Position numbers and translations under genes: made by a program
Notes under the pieces: generated by a model
Seen by the model: only the letters and a program-made list of their open reading frames with translations
Told to the model about the DNA's origin: nothing
The model's database searches: none
Shown: positions 13,577 to 32,733 of the stretch, one piece after another
How the letters are laid out: every line of letters begins with the position of its first letter
How positions within the stretch are numbered: position 1 is the first letter of the stretch
NCBI GenBank assembly: GCA_002914845.1
Contig: JXTC01000037.1
Location: forward strand, 969,472 to 1,033,471
From: Trema orientale
Lineage: Eukaryota; Streptophyta; Magnoliopsida; Rosales; Cannabaceae
Length of the DNA stretch: 64,000 bases
Reading direction: 5' to 3'

Positions 13577-16475
13577 CCAAAAAGAGCCTGTTCAAGCCCT
13601 CAAAACGTCCAGAACACGAACCCAAACTCGAAACACGCCCTGACCCATTTGAGATAACCAAAAACTCAGCACAACCCAGAACCAATTTTGGCTGAAACAA
13701 TCAGAATGAGAGCCGATCACAAGCCCCAAATCAATACAGAAGACCCCAATTCCGAACCATTTCTTTCTGAATAATACAAAGCGCCCCCCCAAAAAAAAAA
13801 ATGGAAGAAGAACAATAATAATAAAATCACAGTACTAATTAAAAAAAAAAAAAAAAACCAAAACTTTTCACAAATCAGCTTCAATATTTCATCAGAGACT
13901 CTTTTGGTGCGATTTTGCAATAGCTGGAATCAATTTTTAGCAAAGCCTTCTTCTCTTTCTCTCTTGTTTTCGGTGTATACAGCAGCCGCGTTTTTTTTAT
14001 TTTATTTTATTTTTTTTCTTTCCTTTTTTATTTAAAAATGTTTATTATTATTTATTTATTTTTCTTTTCTGTTTCTCGCTCCTTCTGTTTTGTTTTGTTT
14101 TTTTTTTTTTTTTTCCTTTGAAGTTTATTTAATTATAATTATTACGATATGGTTGTTTTGGTTTGGATGAATCCAAACCCATATGACACATTAGGAACGG
14201 ACCGATCAAAATACCTTTGATGTAAGAAAAAGAGACCGATCAAACTTGAGATGAAACGAGAGAGCTAAAACAAATATAAAACAACTTACCCTTGTTAGTG
14301 GCTTTGTGTATGTTAGAATATGTGCACGGCTATGTGTTATTACATAATAATCTACACGTTTTTTGGGATTTTAAGCGCTTCCATTTTTGGTTTATTTTTT
14401 TGGTTGCCTAAATGCCTTGTCTCCCACTTAGCCTGAAACACACGCAACCTTAGGCGCTTGAATGCACTTTCCCTTTGGTCCATGTTTCAGTTTTAATGTG
14501 TTATTTTCAAAGGTTACAAAATAAATAAATAAATAAACCAATAGAAGCACACCGTGGAAACTAGTCAAACGCAGAGCCGCAACACACCCAAGTTGTCAAA
14601 GGCAGTGGGTAAAAGCTTCTCAGCTTCTCCAATTTAAAAAGTTGGGGGGTCAGTCAGTCAGAACGTGGCTCAAAAGATTTCGTTCAATCTGAGATAGCTG
14701 GACCATTTAGGAAGAAGCTCCAAATTTGTTCGTCTCTACTTTCCGACGAGAAGAGGATAAAAAAAGATGGGTGTTTGAGAGAGGTCTTGGTCAGTAGATG
14801 GAAGCACACGCTGACGCCAGTTTTGCATAACTAGGCTTTAGGAATGCCATTAGAGTGAATCTCTTTTCCATTTTTGCCCTTTCTGGATTTGGATTTTTGG
14901 GCTACCAATCCGATTCTTCGTAGATGAAAATGCAAGGATTATTGGGAGTAGAGCTGGGTTGATAATGAAGCTCATGGTACCTAAGGTAAATTTGAGGAGA
15001 CCATATGGTGATAGTTCCAGGTTTTGGATAGATGGATAATATATTATATATATATATATATAGAGATATCCGAAGTGCAACTGGCAATGGCCTCCAATAG
15101 ACAGATAGTCAAAAACAAAGGAGATGCATTTTTCTTTCAATCCATAGTGGCCAATTTAACGAAGTCATGAACTTTATGTTGATGCCAAACACAAAAGACC
15201 AATTCTAACACATCCAAGTAGCATTCATATTCCCCCACCTAGGCTTCAGGGTTTCAAGGCTTCGGCTCATAACTTTAAAAAAAAAAAAAAAAAAAAAGAA
15301 GAAGAAGAAAGGTTCAACCACTTCTATTACCTATTATTGAAATGACCTAGTGGCCCAAATCGGCAGTTAATGACACTGAAGACCCTAACCTTTACACTCT
15401 TTCAACAACCCACCATATATCACCAGATTCTCAGAATTACCACTAAATGATCGTTAATCATTTGATAGGTGACTGCCTGAGTTCTTATAAGGCCTTGATA
15501 TCCACTGATAGGGATTACCAGAGTCACTTAGATAACCAATATGGTCACCCAAGTAACTTCCGTAATCATGCAGTATCCTCAGAGTGTGTAGCATTTATAT
15601 GGGAAAACTACAAAAATATGCCTTGTTTAGATGAAGTGCTCAATTACACAATCCAGTTTTCATAACTAACAAAAAAATATCCCCTTGGATTGAAAGTCCT
15701 TACAAATTTTACCTTTCTATGTAATTTGGTCAAAATTGACATGCACAAAGACATAATCTCTATAACTGTAAATATAAAACCAAATGTATATAAACTTGAA
15801 AAAGCAAATGGTGGTGGCTGCAAGTGAAAAAGAAAAAGATTCAATGGAAAAAAGAAATCTTGTACAATTTTCCCCTTTTTAGTTACTTTATGGTGTTTGA
15901 ATTAGAGTATCTAATATTGGTCTTTTATTTATTTATTTTTAAAAAAACAAAACAAAACCTCAAAGGATGAAATCTGTAGCAATGTGCTAATCTATTATGT
16001 TTTTTTAATTATGAAAACCAAATGATTAAATCGGGCATTTCACCAAAATATATAAGCTAGTGTTTTGTAATTTTATTTTTTTGAATTTTATACAAAATCC
16101 GAATTTTTCAAACTCAAATCCCAAAAAAAAAATTGTAACCAACCTAATTTCCTTGAATGTAAACAATGTAATAATCCCAATCATTAAAATTAAAATATTC
16201 TGAAAATATTTTGGACAGTAAAAATTATGTTAAACAAATTGTGCCTCTTTTATTAAGTGGAAATGAGTTCAACAGTTTCCCATAGCGCGTGGACAGAAAG
16301 CTCGATTAAGGCAAGATTTCAGGTGGGGGAATCTGACATGTTTTATATACAGCTCAAGCCTCAACGTGATTTTATTTTTTATTTTTTTTTTCAAAATGAC
16401 AACATGATTTGTTTCACTTTTTTTTAAAAAAACCCTTTTAGATTTGTTTTTTGACAACTTTTTAGATATTAATTA
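13577..16475. other. 5' UTR/promoter of the CW zinc-finger gene and intergenic DNA
   Basis: The first few hundred bases upstream of the ATG at 13576 should hold the 5' UTR and promoter; poly-A/T runs occur at 13790-13858 and 13990-14115. Farther out are a poly-A run at 15278-15297, a GAA run and a TA run at 15045-15061. No coding exon or RNA gene was recognised. A stretch around 14690-15250 is less AT-rich but shows no known domain. Confidence 0.5.
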
Positions 16476-16777
16476 GGAATAACTGCAAAAAAATATCATG
16501 AAGTTTAGATATTTTGCTATTTAAATCCTGAAATTTAGACTTTATAAAAGAATATTTTGAGATTAAACATTTTTTAAAATTAATATCCTAATTTGATTTT
16601 TTGAATAATTTTAACTGATAAAATATAATAATATCTTCAAAATTAAGATGAATAATATGGATTAATCTAATTTTAATAGAGGATATTATTATCTTTTCAT
16701 ATTATTTTGTAGGGTACAAATTTTAAAGTTTAAATTATAAAACACTTAAATTTCAGAATATTTTTTTACAATTATCC
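16476..16777. repeat. Long-TIR foldback MITE (Mutator-like), copy 1
   Basis: A 302-bp element with long inverted arms (GGAATAACTGCAAAAAAATA at the left, its diverged complement ending ACAATTATCC at the right). It is flanked by ATATTAATTA on the left and TTATTAATTA on the right, a 10-bp target duplication with one mismatch. Its interior matches the element at 58482-58838 in reverse orientation. Long arms and 9-10 bp duplications are typical of Mutator-like elements; no coding sequence is present. Confidence 0.85.
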
Positions 16778-16787
16778 TTATTAATTA

Positions 16788-18317
16788 TTAATCAGATCTG
16801 GATAAAATTCTAAAGATAAGAATTTATGTTCGGCGTGATTTTACATTTTCATAAAATTAAAAATAAAGAGAAAAAAAAACGTTACCCCACCGTTTGGTGA
16901 AGAGAAGCTCTTCAAACCGCACAAGTTTGACCCGTAGACAATTTTTATTTTATGTCATCTTGGCCCCCCCATCTTTTGTGTGGTTCTGGTGGAAGCACAA
17001 CCTTATTTGTTTGTTTGATTATGAGTAAAAATTCCTTCATTTTGTGTCTACTTGTTAACTTCAAGTAACATTCTATACTTTTCTTTTCTTTCTTTTCTTT
17101 TTTTAACTAAAAAAATGGTACTTTCACTTCTTATTTTTTCTCACAAAGTTCATATTATATACCATTTATTCCTTTTTTTATCTTCGAATATTATAAAGTT
17201 TTTTACCCTCCCAAACCCCAAACTATAGGTTAAGAAGATATTCTGAATAGATATATAAAGTATTATGCACTAGACATTATTCAATTAAATACACTTAATA
17301 AGAATTTGGGATCAATTATACAAATCATACTCCACAATTCCTACATGGGATTGGCGAGATATCCAAAGAAGAGCATCCTCATCCCAAAAGATGTGACCTC
17401 AAGTCTCTTTTTATCCCTTGGTTTTCTTTTCTACATAATACGTATACATCCTAACATTATCTTTAAGGAAAATCTATCTCATTGGCTAATGAATAACCTT
17501 TTAATTTTTTTAGATCTAAATTATGACTAGATTACGAATTAATAAATGATAAGGATAGCATTATGTCCAAGGCAAGTAGCCTACCAGATGACCAGAAGCG
17601 GTCACTTTTAGATTTGTGCCTCCAATTCTCTGTGAGAAATGCTAATAAATAGCACCAATTCACTATATTGATTTCTGCCGCCAATGTCTCTGTGTCATTT
17701 ACATAATTAATAATTTATTTTCGAGTTTTATTTTTTCCATTTTACAGCAAAACTTTTTGGGAACTTCTTTTTTTTAAATAATTGGACTTGCAACTTTTTT
17801 TTTCTTTTTTCATTTCTGGATTTTGAAATTTAAACTAGACTTTCTTTTTGTACTTCCTTTTTCTTTTTGGCTAAAAAACTTGCCTTTTGTACGTAATCAA
17901 TCTCTTGCCATCATTAAAGACGTGTTGTTTAACCATTTTTCCATTGCATTTTCATATCAGTGTTTCCTATGTCACTTGTCACCACAATAAATTAAAAATT
18001 GCTCTACCTTTGCTATTTTGCTAATCATTGAATAATATAATGTGAGGCGCCATATGTACATAAATATACCATATATGTTATATTTGCATGACACCTGCTG
18101 ACTAATTGGGACAACAACACTCCTCAGGCTGTATTTTTTATTGGTAAGAATTAGTTTCCATAGTTGCCCACTAATTTTATAAAATTCATTTTCATTAATA
18201 CTCACAGTAATCCTCACAACAGTTAATAATAAGTAATTGACACGTGCTAATTATTAATATTAAAAGTATTATTATTATTATTATTATTATGGGCTAATAT
18301 CATTTAGGGTCACTTGT
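16788..18317. other. AT-rich intergenic DNA
   Basis: Very AT-rich spacer ending in a TTA microsatellite at about 18265-18290. No exon, RNA gene or repeat partner elsewhere in the window was recognised. Confidence 0.5.
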
Positions 18318-18970
18318 TGTCTTAATTTGGTCCTTATTCTTTTCTCTTTTTTTTTCTTTTGTAGCCTTTGACTCTCCAATTTTTACATTTTGTATCACTT
18401 AAATTCTTTTTTAACACTTCAGTTAAAATTAACTGATAAGTGTCATATGACAAAACATGATCTCTCTTTTAAGGGGTAGTAGCTGGAAAAGAAAAATAGA
18501 AAATAATAATGAAAACAAAAACCCTGTTGGAAAATTTAAAACGAAAAAACAAAATCCAAAGTTCTTGTCTATTTAACAAAATCCCAAACTCCATGTTCAT
18601 ACCTTCAATAAATGCCCAGGAAATATTTGATTATATATTATAAGATCCTTGAAATCCAATGATATTTAATATCTATACGTACTCAAATCTCTCATTTTAT
18701 TTCTTCATTTTATCAACAATAAATAAAACCCATATCACAAACTAAAATCATTTTATCAATCTCTCATTTTACTTAAAAAAATGGGTTTTTGTTTTTATGA
18801 TTCTTTTTTCTCTCCAACTATTATCCATCAAAAGAGAGACCGCACGCCCTCCATATGACACTTAACATTTAATTATAATTGAAAAGTTAAAAAGGACTTA
18901 AGTGATACAAAATGTAAAAATTAGGGAGTCAAAAACTACAAACAAAAGAATAAGGACCTAATTAATTAAC
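18318..18970. repeat. Foldback element with about 150-bp inverted arms
   Basis: The left arm (about 18321-18470) and right arm (about 18830-18970) are inverted copies. Both contain TTTTACATTTTGTATCACTT or its complement, GGTCCTTATTCTTTT, and AGTGTCATATG. The roughly 350-bp loop holds no gene. The exact ends are uncertain because the right end runs into a second foldback element. It probably belongs to the same broad class of long-TIR MITEs as those at 16476 and 32201. Confidence 0.8.
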
Positions 18971-19010
18971 ACTATTATTATTGTTGTTCTTGTTATTATT
19001 ATTTGTATGA

Positions 19011-19850
19011 GATAATATCAAAAAAGCCCACCATATTTAGTGCTTTAGCAAAATAAAAATCTACATCTTTTTAGTTATATCAAATTAGACCTTCAATTTG
19101 TATTTTCCTATTAAATAGTATCGGGCCCACAAATTTAGTCAAAATTGAAGCTTTAGTTTGTTAAAAAAACATATTATTATCCTTTAAACTCATAAAATTT
19201 ATATTAAAAATGAGAATTATTGAAACCAATCATTATTGTTTCTCACATTTAAAGAAATTTAAATAAAAATAGTAATTATTGAAACTAAAAAGAGTTTAAA
19301 TTATTCAAAACAATTAAAATGAAAACAAATTCAAAAAATAACAAAAGTTAAAAAAAAATTTTGGTTTTGTCGTTTTTTCTCCCAAGAGTTTAAACTATTC
19401 AAAACAATTAAAATGAAAAAAAAAAAAGAATAACAAAAATTTTTAAAAAAAATTATCGTTTTGTCTTTCTTTCTCTTTTTAATCATTTTAACTTAACATA
19501 ACAATAATTACAACTAAAAAGAGTTTAAATTCCAAAAAAAAAAAAATTAGAAGTTTAAAAAAATGAATGACAAAAGAAAAAAAAAATCCCCTTTTGTCTT
19601 TTTTCCTTATTTTAAGTGCTTTCAATTATTTAAACTATTTTATTTTTAATCATTTTTTAATTATGTTTTATGAGTTTTAAGGGCAAAAATATGTTTTTCA
19701 ACAATTTAGGTTTCAATTTTGACTAAATTTATAGGCCTGTCCTATTTAATAGGAAAATACAAATTCAAGGTTTAATGTGATATAAATGTAAAGGTGTGTT
19801 TTTTAAAAAAAAAAAAAAAAAAACACTAAACGTGGTATTTTTTTATTATC
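19011..19850. repeat. Foldback element with about 200-bp inverted arms
   Basis: The arms at about 19011-19215 and 19650-19850 are inverted copies. Shared blocks include TTTGTATTTTCCTATTAAAT, AAATTTAGTCAAAATTGAA and CCTTTAAACTCATAAAA or close variants. The ends begin GATAATA. The AT-rich loop contains internally repeated AAAGAGTTTAAA units and no gene. It sits within 50 bp of another foldback element; no clear target duplication was seen. Confidence 0.82.
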
Positions 19851-20156
19851 CCTTATTTTTACTATTACCCTGAGATTGGTAAGCATTGTTGTGTTTGCGT
19901 GCTTTAAGTTAAAGGGTGTTTTTTAAATAAAAAAAAATATTTTAATCAACTTATTTAATAGATTGGCCTTTTAAGGTGTGTTTGCAACTTATTTATATGC
20001 AACTTATTTAATTAGATTGCTCTTTCTAGGTGAAATATTAGGAGAGAGAATCAACACAATCTTATCTTAATTTGTTTTCTTAAGATTGTTTTGAAGAAAA
20101 AACAATCAGTAGGACTTCACAATTGATAACTAATTACTTTCTTACTGTGTTAACAA

Positions 20157-20330
20157 GTGAGTGGTAAGGCACTCGTTCTATAGATAAAGAGGTTTTAGGT
20201 ACGAGTGCTAATTGCCACGGTGGTCGGAAATTTATGGGCAATCCACTTCGAGAAAAATTTATTATTCAATGTGGGTGGATCCACCACTCATGTTATAAGG
20301 ATATGCAACCCTCTAATCTTATAACTTTTT
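20157..20330 (+). repeat. tRNA-like SINE candidate
   Basis: The stretch starts with a box A-like GTGAGTGGTAAGGCACTCG, followed about 30 bp later by a degenerate box B-like TTTTAGGTACGAGTG, and ends at a poly-T tract. This is the layout of a plant tRNA-derived SINE, but the second box is weak and no target duplication was confirmed. Confidence 0.4.
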
Positions 20331-20800
20331 TTTATTATTATTATAAAAAAAATTAATTTCTTCTTTAACTTCTATTCATGTCCGTAATACAAGCAAAATA
20401 ATTAAATTATTACGTTAATTCATAGTTTGAGTGAAACAGACACCACTTTGAGAATTTATGAACTTTTTCAAAAAAGTATTTCTTTGCGCTTTTTTTTTTT
20501 ATTTTGAAAAAAAAAAATATCTTTATTAATTTGAAACAGATTCATGCGTGATCTTCAGATGAAGTGAAATATTTTTGTCTTCGGTAAGTACAAACGTCTA
20601 ACAGAAAAACAATGTTGTAATTCATTACAAACAAACGAAAATATATTCTTTTTTAAGAGAGAGAAAACATACTATTTCTCTCATTGTTATGATTATTGCT
20701 TTTTAGTTGTTAGATGATATTTGTCAATATTTATTTTTTATAAAAATTGCATATCGAAACTCTAATAGTCTACAGGTACTTCTTTAATGAATAATAATAT

Positions 20801-20899
20801 GGGCACCAGTGATCTCTTGCACCACATGATATGTTAGTTTATCACTAGCTAATATATCATTATGATACTGGACACTATTAATACCCCATAGCATTACTT
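20801..20899. repeat. Short repeat, copy 1 (copy 2 at 40569-40754)
   Basis: It shares the block TCATTATGATACTGGRCRCC, followed by CCCATAGCATTRCT, with 40700-40754, and both copies start with GGGCAC. It is likely a small non-autonomous element; its superfamily is unclear. Confidence 0.6.
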
Positions 20900-21905
20900 T
20901 TCTTTAACGAGTGAAATATCTTAATATTTATCTAATGGATATTTTGAGTTAGATTGATTATGATCGAATGACTATAATGACTAAGTAATTATACCAAAAA
21001 ATCTAATACTTTTAATTCTTAATTAAATAAGAGATCATTTAGTTACCCGCAGCATTGGAATTTGGTTTACATTTTAATTTTACCTATTAATATTTCACAC
21101 TTTTTCTAAGCAATTAATTTTTAACACTTTAATTCTCATGCAAAACTCATTAATTTTATTTTGCATTAGATAATTAAATACTATACAAAATTTAATTCAT
21201 ATATAAGCTAGATTAAAATTTATTAGGAACACATTTACGTGAGTTGTTCTTTTTTTCTTTAAAAAAAAATCTTATTCTTGTTTTGAAGGGAAAAAAAATA
21301 ATTCTATTAAATGATTGCTAATATTTTAATGATTATTCTATACCTCATCACTTTAATTCTGCATTAGATAATTAAATTATAAATAAATTTAAATCAAATT
21401 AAAAATTAATTTTTTTAAAAAAATAAGAAAAACCCATTCTTTTTTATTCATAAAAATAATAAACGCATTATACGCTAACGAAGAAGACATTATTAGTAAT
21501 TTTAAAAATAACACATGTTATAAGCAATTAAATTAAAATATCAACTAAAAATGTTAGAAAATCTGAAACTAAATTCTATACAAAATGAGATTGATATTAT
21601 AGGAAATTCAAAATTTAAACAATTTTAAAATACTAGTAAAATAACATTCTATACTTAATCAAACAAAAATAACGGTAAGTAACAAAAAGGAGAAGAAAAA
21701 AGATACTAATTTGAGAAAAACTAAAATCGAATCTTTTTATAGAATTGAAATGGAAATAAATATAACTGAGTTGCTATTATAGATTATTTTTAAATTCATC
21801 AAAAATACCAATCGTGGAGCAAAACTAAAAATACCGATTGAAAACTATTTATATATATATACACATATATAGGGTGATGCTTTAATGAAGATTTTTGTTT
21901 TTACT
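20900..21905. other. AT-rich intergenic DNA next to the assembly gap
   Basis: Strongly AT-rich with many short poly-A/T runs and a TATATA tract just before the gap. No exon or RNA gene was recognised. Confidence 0.5.
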
Positions 21906-22850
21906 NNNNNNNNNNNNNNNNNNNNNNNNNNNNNNNNNNNNNNNNNNNNNNNNNNNNNNNNNNNNNNNNNNNNNNNNNNNNNNNNNNNNNNNNNNNNNNN
22001 NNNNNNNNNNNNNNNNNNNNNNNNNNNNNNNNNNNNNNNNNNNNNNNNNNNNNNNNNNNNNNNNNNNNNNNNNNNNNNNNNNNNNNNNNNNNNNNNNNNN
22101 NNNNNNNNNNNNNNNNNNNNNNNNNNNNNNNNNNNNNNNNNNNNNNNNNNNNNNNNNNNNNNNNNNNNNNNNNNNNNNNNNNNNNNNNNNNNNNNNNNNN
22201 NNNNNNNNNNNNNNNNNNNNNNNNNNNNNNNNNNNNNNNNNNNNNNNNNNNNNNNNNNNNNNNNNNNNNNNNNNNNNNNNNNNNNNNNNNNNNNNNNNNN
22301 NNNNNNNNNNNNNNNNNNNNNNNNNNNNNNNNNNNNNNNNNNNNNNNNNNNNNNNNNNNNNNNNNNNNNNNNNNNNNNNNNNNNNNNNNNNNNNNNNNNN
22401 NNNNNNNNNNNNNNNNNNNNNNNNNNNNNNNNNNNNNNNNNNNNNNNNNNNNNNNNNNNNNNNNNNNNNNNNNNNNNNNNNNNNNNNNNNNNNNNNNNNN
22501 NNNNNNNNNNNNNNNNNNNNNNNNNNNNNNNNNNNNNNNNNNNNNNNNNNNNNNNNNNNNNNNNNNNNNNNNNNNNNNNNNNNNNNNNNNNNNNNNNNNN
22601 NNNNNNNNNNNNNNNNNNNNNNNNNNNNNNNNNNNNNNNNNNNNNNNNNNNNNNNNNNNNNNNNNNNNNNNNNNNNNNNNNNNNNNNNNNNNNNNNNNNN
22701 NNNNNNNNNNNNNNNNNNNNNNNNNNNNNNNNNNNNNNNNNNNNNNNNNNNNNNNNNNNNNNNNNNNNNNNNNNNNNNNNNNNNNNNNNNNNNNNNNNNN
22801 NNNNNNNNNNNNNNNNNNNNNNNNNNNNNNNNNNNNNNNNNNNNNNNNNN
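21906..22850. other. Assembly gap of 945 N
   Basis: Every base is N. Open frames spanning it are artefacts. The flanking TA-rich tract on the left suggests a repeat that could not be assembled. Confidence 1.
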
Positions 22851-23587
22851 CCTGACAGCATAGCTCCAGATAGGTAGAAAAAATGGTAAACGACAAGTAG
22901 GAATATACATTTTTCCAATTGATGGCGATGAAGATAATGTGTCTACTCAACCCTTTTGAACAGTCACATTTACCGGGACCCAAAACTCGGACGCCACTTC
23001 GTAAAACAAGAATGATTTCTTTGTCCTTATTGGCAAAACCAACCTTATAAGGATATTGGAATATGCTTCTTCAAGAGGCTAGAATCCAATTGTGATTTAT
23101 CATTTATGCGCCTACAAAATCTTTATAAAGTGCTCAAAGACGGAAAAACATATGCTGAGCCTGATCTGATATCGTTCTTAAATTCTCATATTTCAATAAT
23201 ATATCACCCGCGAGAATATATTCTATACGTGTATATGTATATATATACGTTTCCCAATCTAATATTGTCTTTGCTTTTAACTCATAAATTTAGTAAGTGA
23301 ATGAAGTCAAAAGCAGTCTCTGGCAAAGTTCTAACAACTTACCTAGTGACACTATTTGCAAAACTTGTAATACTTTGTATTATAAATCAAATAGGGTTGA
23401 ATGCAGAGAGTAACACATGACATATGCTTCAATTGATGACTAATTTTTGTTATAAGCACATAAAATTCCTTTGTCACAATAGAGGGGAAACAAAATCCAA
23501 TCTCCCGCAGATTGAGGTTGGTACTCACGTGTTCACTGTTCACCGTGATATAAGCATATAGAAATTCAAAAAAGTGTTCCGAAGAAC
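22851..23587. other. 3' flank of PEX6
   Basis: This stretch follows the PEX6 stop codon and probably contains its 3' UTR. No coding exon was recognised between the gap and the stop codon. Confidence 0.5.
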
Positions 23588-30093
<6,506 letters not shown>

Positions 30094-30466
30094 TGATACC
30101 GAAGCTAAAGCAGAATCGAAAGCCCTAACTTACCAGAGAGCTATATAAATAGACACGTATATGCATATGCATATATCGTTATGAGTTTCGAGGCATAGAT
30201 AGATAAAGGTGAGAGAGAGAGCGCAAAACGATGCAAAGTTCTTGCAACTTGGTCACCGGTCTGATTTTTTTGCTGACCCTGTAATCCAAACTGTTTCCAA
30301 TTCAACGTAAGCAGTCGCCGAGTGGTAGTCCGAGTTTTCTGGGTTGGGCTTTTGTACGATTTGGGTCATCGATCTTGGGCCCATTATTTGACTTGTTGGG
30401 CTGGGCTCTTAAAGAGCAGGTCGAAAAAAGAAAAAATAAACAAGAAAAAGAAAAGTAAAAAGACTT
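30094..30466. promoter_or_regulatory. PEX6 upstream region
   Basis: This 373-bp interval between the PEX6 start codon and the tRNA gene must hold the PEX6 5' UTR and core promoter. A TATA-like TATATAAATAG reads on the plus strand at about 30142, and a GA run lies near 30213. No decisive promoter element on the minus strand could be assigned. Confidence 0.4.
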
Positions 30467-30539
30467 TGGAGATGCGGGGTATCGATCCCCGTACCTCTCG
30501 CATGCTAAGCGAGCGCTCTACCATCTGAGCTACATCCCC
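30467..30539 (-). tRNA. tRNA-Ala (anticodon AGC)
   Basis: The minus strand reads as a complete 73-nt cloverleaf. The acceptor stem is GGGGATG paired with CATCTCC (one G-U), followed by discriminator A. The D arm contains box A TAGCTCAGATGGTAGAGCGC. The anticodon stem CTCGC/GCGAG encloses the loop TTAGCAT with AGC. The T arm contains GATCGATACC in the box B position. No intron and no encoded CCA, as expected for a nuclear tRNA gene. It lies 373 bp upstream of PEX6 on the same strand and would be transcribed independently by pol III. Confidence 0.98.
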
Positions 30540-32191
30540 AGACGGCGTTACGTCAGGGAGTATTTATGTAAAGTAAAACCCAAAGTGGCATGGTTCTACG
30601 ACTCATGTTTTCGTCCTCAAATTAAGTGCGCTAACTCTAGTATCTTTTCTACTCATTTATAATATTATAAAAATATGGACTTATAAAAATATGACCAAAT
30701 TTTGAGCTCAATTTCAATAAATGTCCTTTTATCAAATGTTATAGCAAAATATCCGATATATATGCATATATACCAAGTGAAAAATTTTATATACCAAGTA
30801 TAAAAAATTATATATCTAGTACATTTCAGTACAGTAACTAAAATTGGTAGATATGTGTATCTACCAAGTGTAAAAATATATGTACCTGGACATTTAGCTA
30901 TAAAATTTTAAAAGTGGACATCTACTTAATCAAATTTAAAATTTTAGTCATCTACCTAAATTTCTCATAAAAATATATGATATTTTAATGCCGTCCACAT
31001 ATCAAATATTACGATACTTTAGTGCAGTTTATATTTCAAACAATGAGATATTGAAAGAATTTGGCACAAGTTATGTACGTCTTAAAGTTAAACCTCAATT
31101 TGTCAACTAGCCATAATTGGTTTCTAAAAAGCCTACTTTGTTTTGCAAAATCATGGCAAATGAGTAACCTAATAAAAGACCATAATTACTATTCATCATG
31201 AAGAAATTAAATTATTTTAAGTTTGAGAGTGAACATTTTAGTTTAGGGAGTGCTAAATCCACTTTATTTTTCAATATAGTGTATTACTACTTAATGTGTG
31301 GACTCTATTATAATATCTCACGTTATAATATTATTATAATGTATAATAAAGTTTATATGTCAAGCAGTAAGACATAAGAGTATAAAAGATAGTGAATTTA
31401 GCATTCATCTTTTTCTTTTCATGCAGAAAAGTATCGTGTAATTAATTAAACAATGAACATAGTACATCAAGCAATTTTTTTTTTTTTTTGAAGGAGCACA
31501 TCAAATAATATCTCAACAACACATGATGTAAAATTACTATATATGTACTAGTGACTAATGCATTTAGTTGTTTCGATATCTTCTTCTAAGAAGCATATCC
31601 CTTGCAATATTCTCTGTCAGTTCATTTTTTTTTTGACACTGACACATTATTTAATTAATCAATTCAGAAATATTGACCATGTTACGTACTTTTAATATTA
31701 AAATTAACATGTTAAAATCCGATGAAGTCCACATGGAAAGAAAAACAACAAATAAATTAGACAAATGGTCAGAGTTTTTAGTTCACCCATTTGAACAGGT
31801 ACATTTAAATTGATAGAATAGAATCTATTATAATTTGAACGAGAGATATTTAAACGTGAAAAGAAATATGTTATAATTTAAAAGAGAGCTAAAAATTTGG
31901 ATCACTAGAATGGAATAATTCAAAAACAAGAGAGGGAGTGTATTTTGATATCAAGACTAAAGATCTCATTTTAATGGTGCAAAAATAGAATGGGATATTA
32001 GAATAAAAAAATTGAAATTTATTAAATAAAACACTCTTTTAAATGAAAATCGAAATAAAATGAATGGGAATAGAACATGACCAAAAAATTGTGTTATCCA
32101 CATTACACTTCATGATTTTGATTAGTGCTACCTCTTTTATTTTATTTTATTTTTTTTTCTTTTTTCCTTCTTTTTTCTTCAAGTATTATCA
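30540..32191. other. AT-rich intergenic DNA with a MITE relic
   Basis: No exon or RNA gene was recognised. The part at about 31780-31935 is homologous to the left half of the MITE-like element at 54284-54645, sharing TTTGAACAGGTACATTTAAA-type sequence. A short tandem of ATACCAAGTRTAAAAA-like units lies at 30770-30890. Confidence 0.5.
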
Positions 32192-32200
32192 TTTAATTTT

Positions 32201-32724
32201 GGGTTAATGGTACAAATGGTTCTTGAACTATCCAATGTATGGCAACTTAGTTCTCAAAGTTTCAATTGTAGCAATTAAGCTCATAAATTTTTCAATTTAT
32301 AATAATTTGGTTCATTGATTCCTACTGTTAAATTTTTGACAAAAAATACAATTGAGGAGCATGTGATGGCATCGAAAAGTATATTTAAAAGATAATTTAG
32401 GAACTTCAAGCGTAAACATAAACAATAAAAAAAATCTCTAAATTTGTAGCTCTGAAAACCCTAAAAAATACAAATAATATAATTTCTTCTTCTCTCTAGA
32501 TCATTTTGTTTAGTTTATTTTCATTTAATACACTTTTAAATGCAATAACGTACTCTTTACATATATTTTTTGTCAGAAATTTAATAGCAAGTTACAATTT
32601 AGATAGTTCATGGACTAAATTACTTCAAATTGGAAAGTTCAGGAACTTAATTGTCACAATTGAATATTTAAGGACCAAAATATTATAAGTTTGATAGCTA
32701 AGGGACCATTTCTGCCATATCCCC
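32201..32724. repeat. Long-TIR foldback MITE with 9-bp target duplication
   Basis: A 524-bp element flanked by the perfect 9-bp duplication TTTAATTTT (32192-32200 and 32725-32733). It has inverted arms of about 170 bp: the left starts GGGTTAATGGTACAAATGG, and the right, complemented, starts GGGGATATGGCAGAAATGG. The arms share blocks such as TTCAATTGTNNCAATTAAG. The 9-bp duplication and long arms point to a Mutator-like non-autonomous element. The interior is non-coding. Confidence 0.88.
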
Positions 32725-32733
32725 TTTAATTTT

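Noticed and set aside
14850..15140. Minus-strand frame near a TA microsatellite
   Set aside because: The sequence includes a repeat-driven YIYIYI stretch and shows no domain. The flanks do not give a gene model.
21845..22983. Open frames of 320-360 codons on both strands
   Set aside because: They consist of translated N from the assembly gap with only a few real codons at each end.
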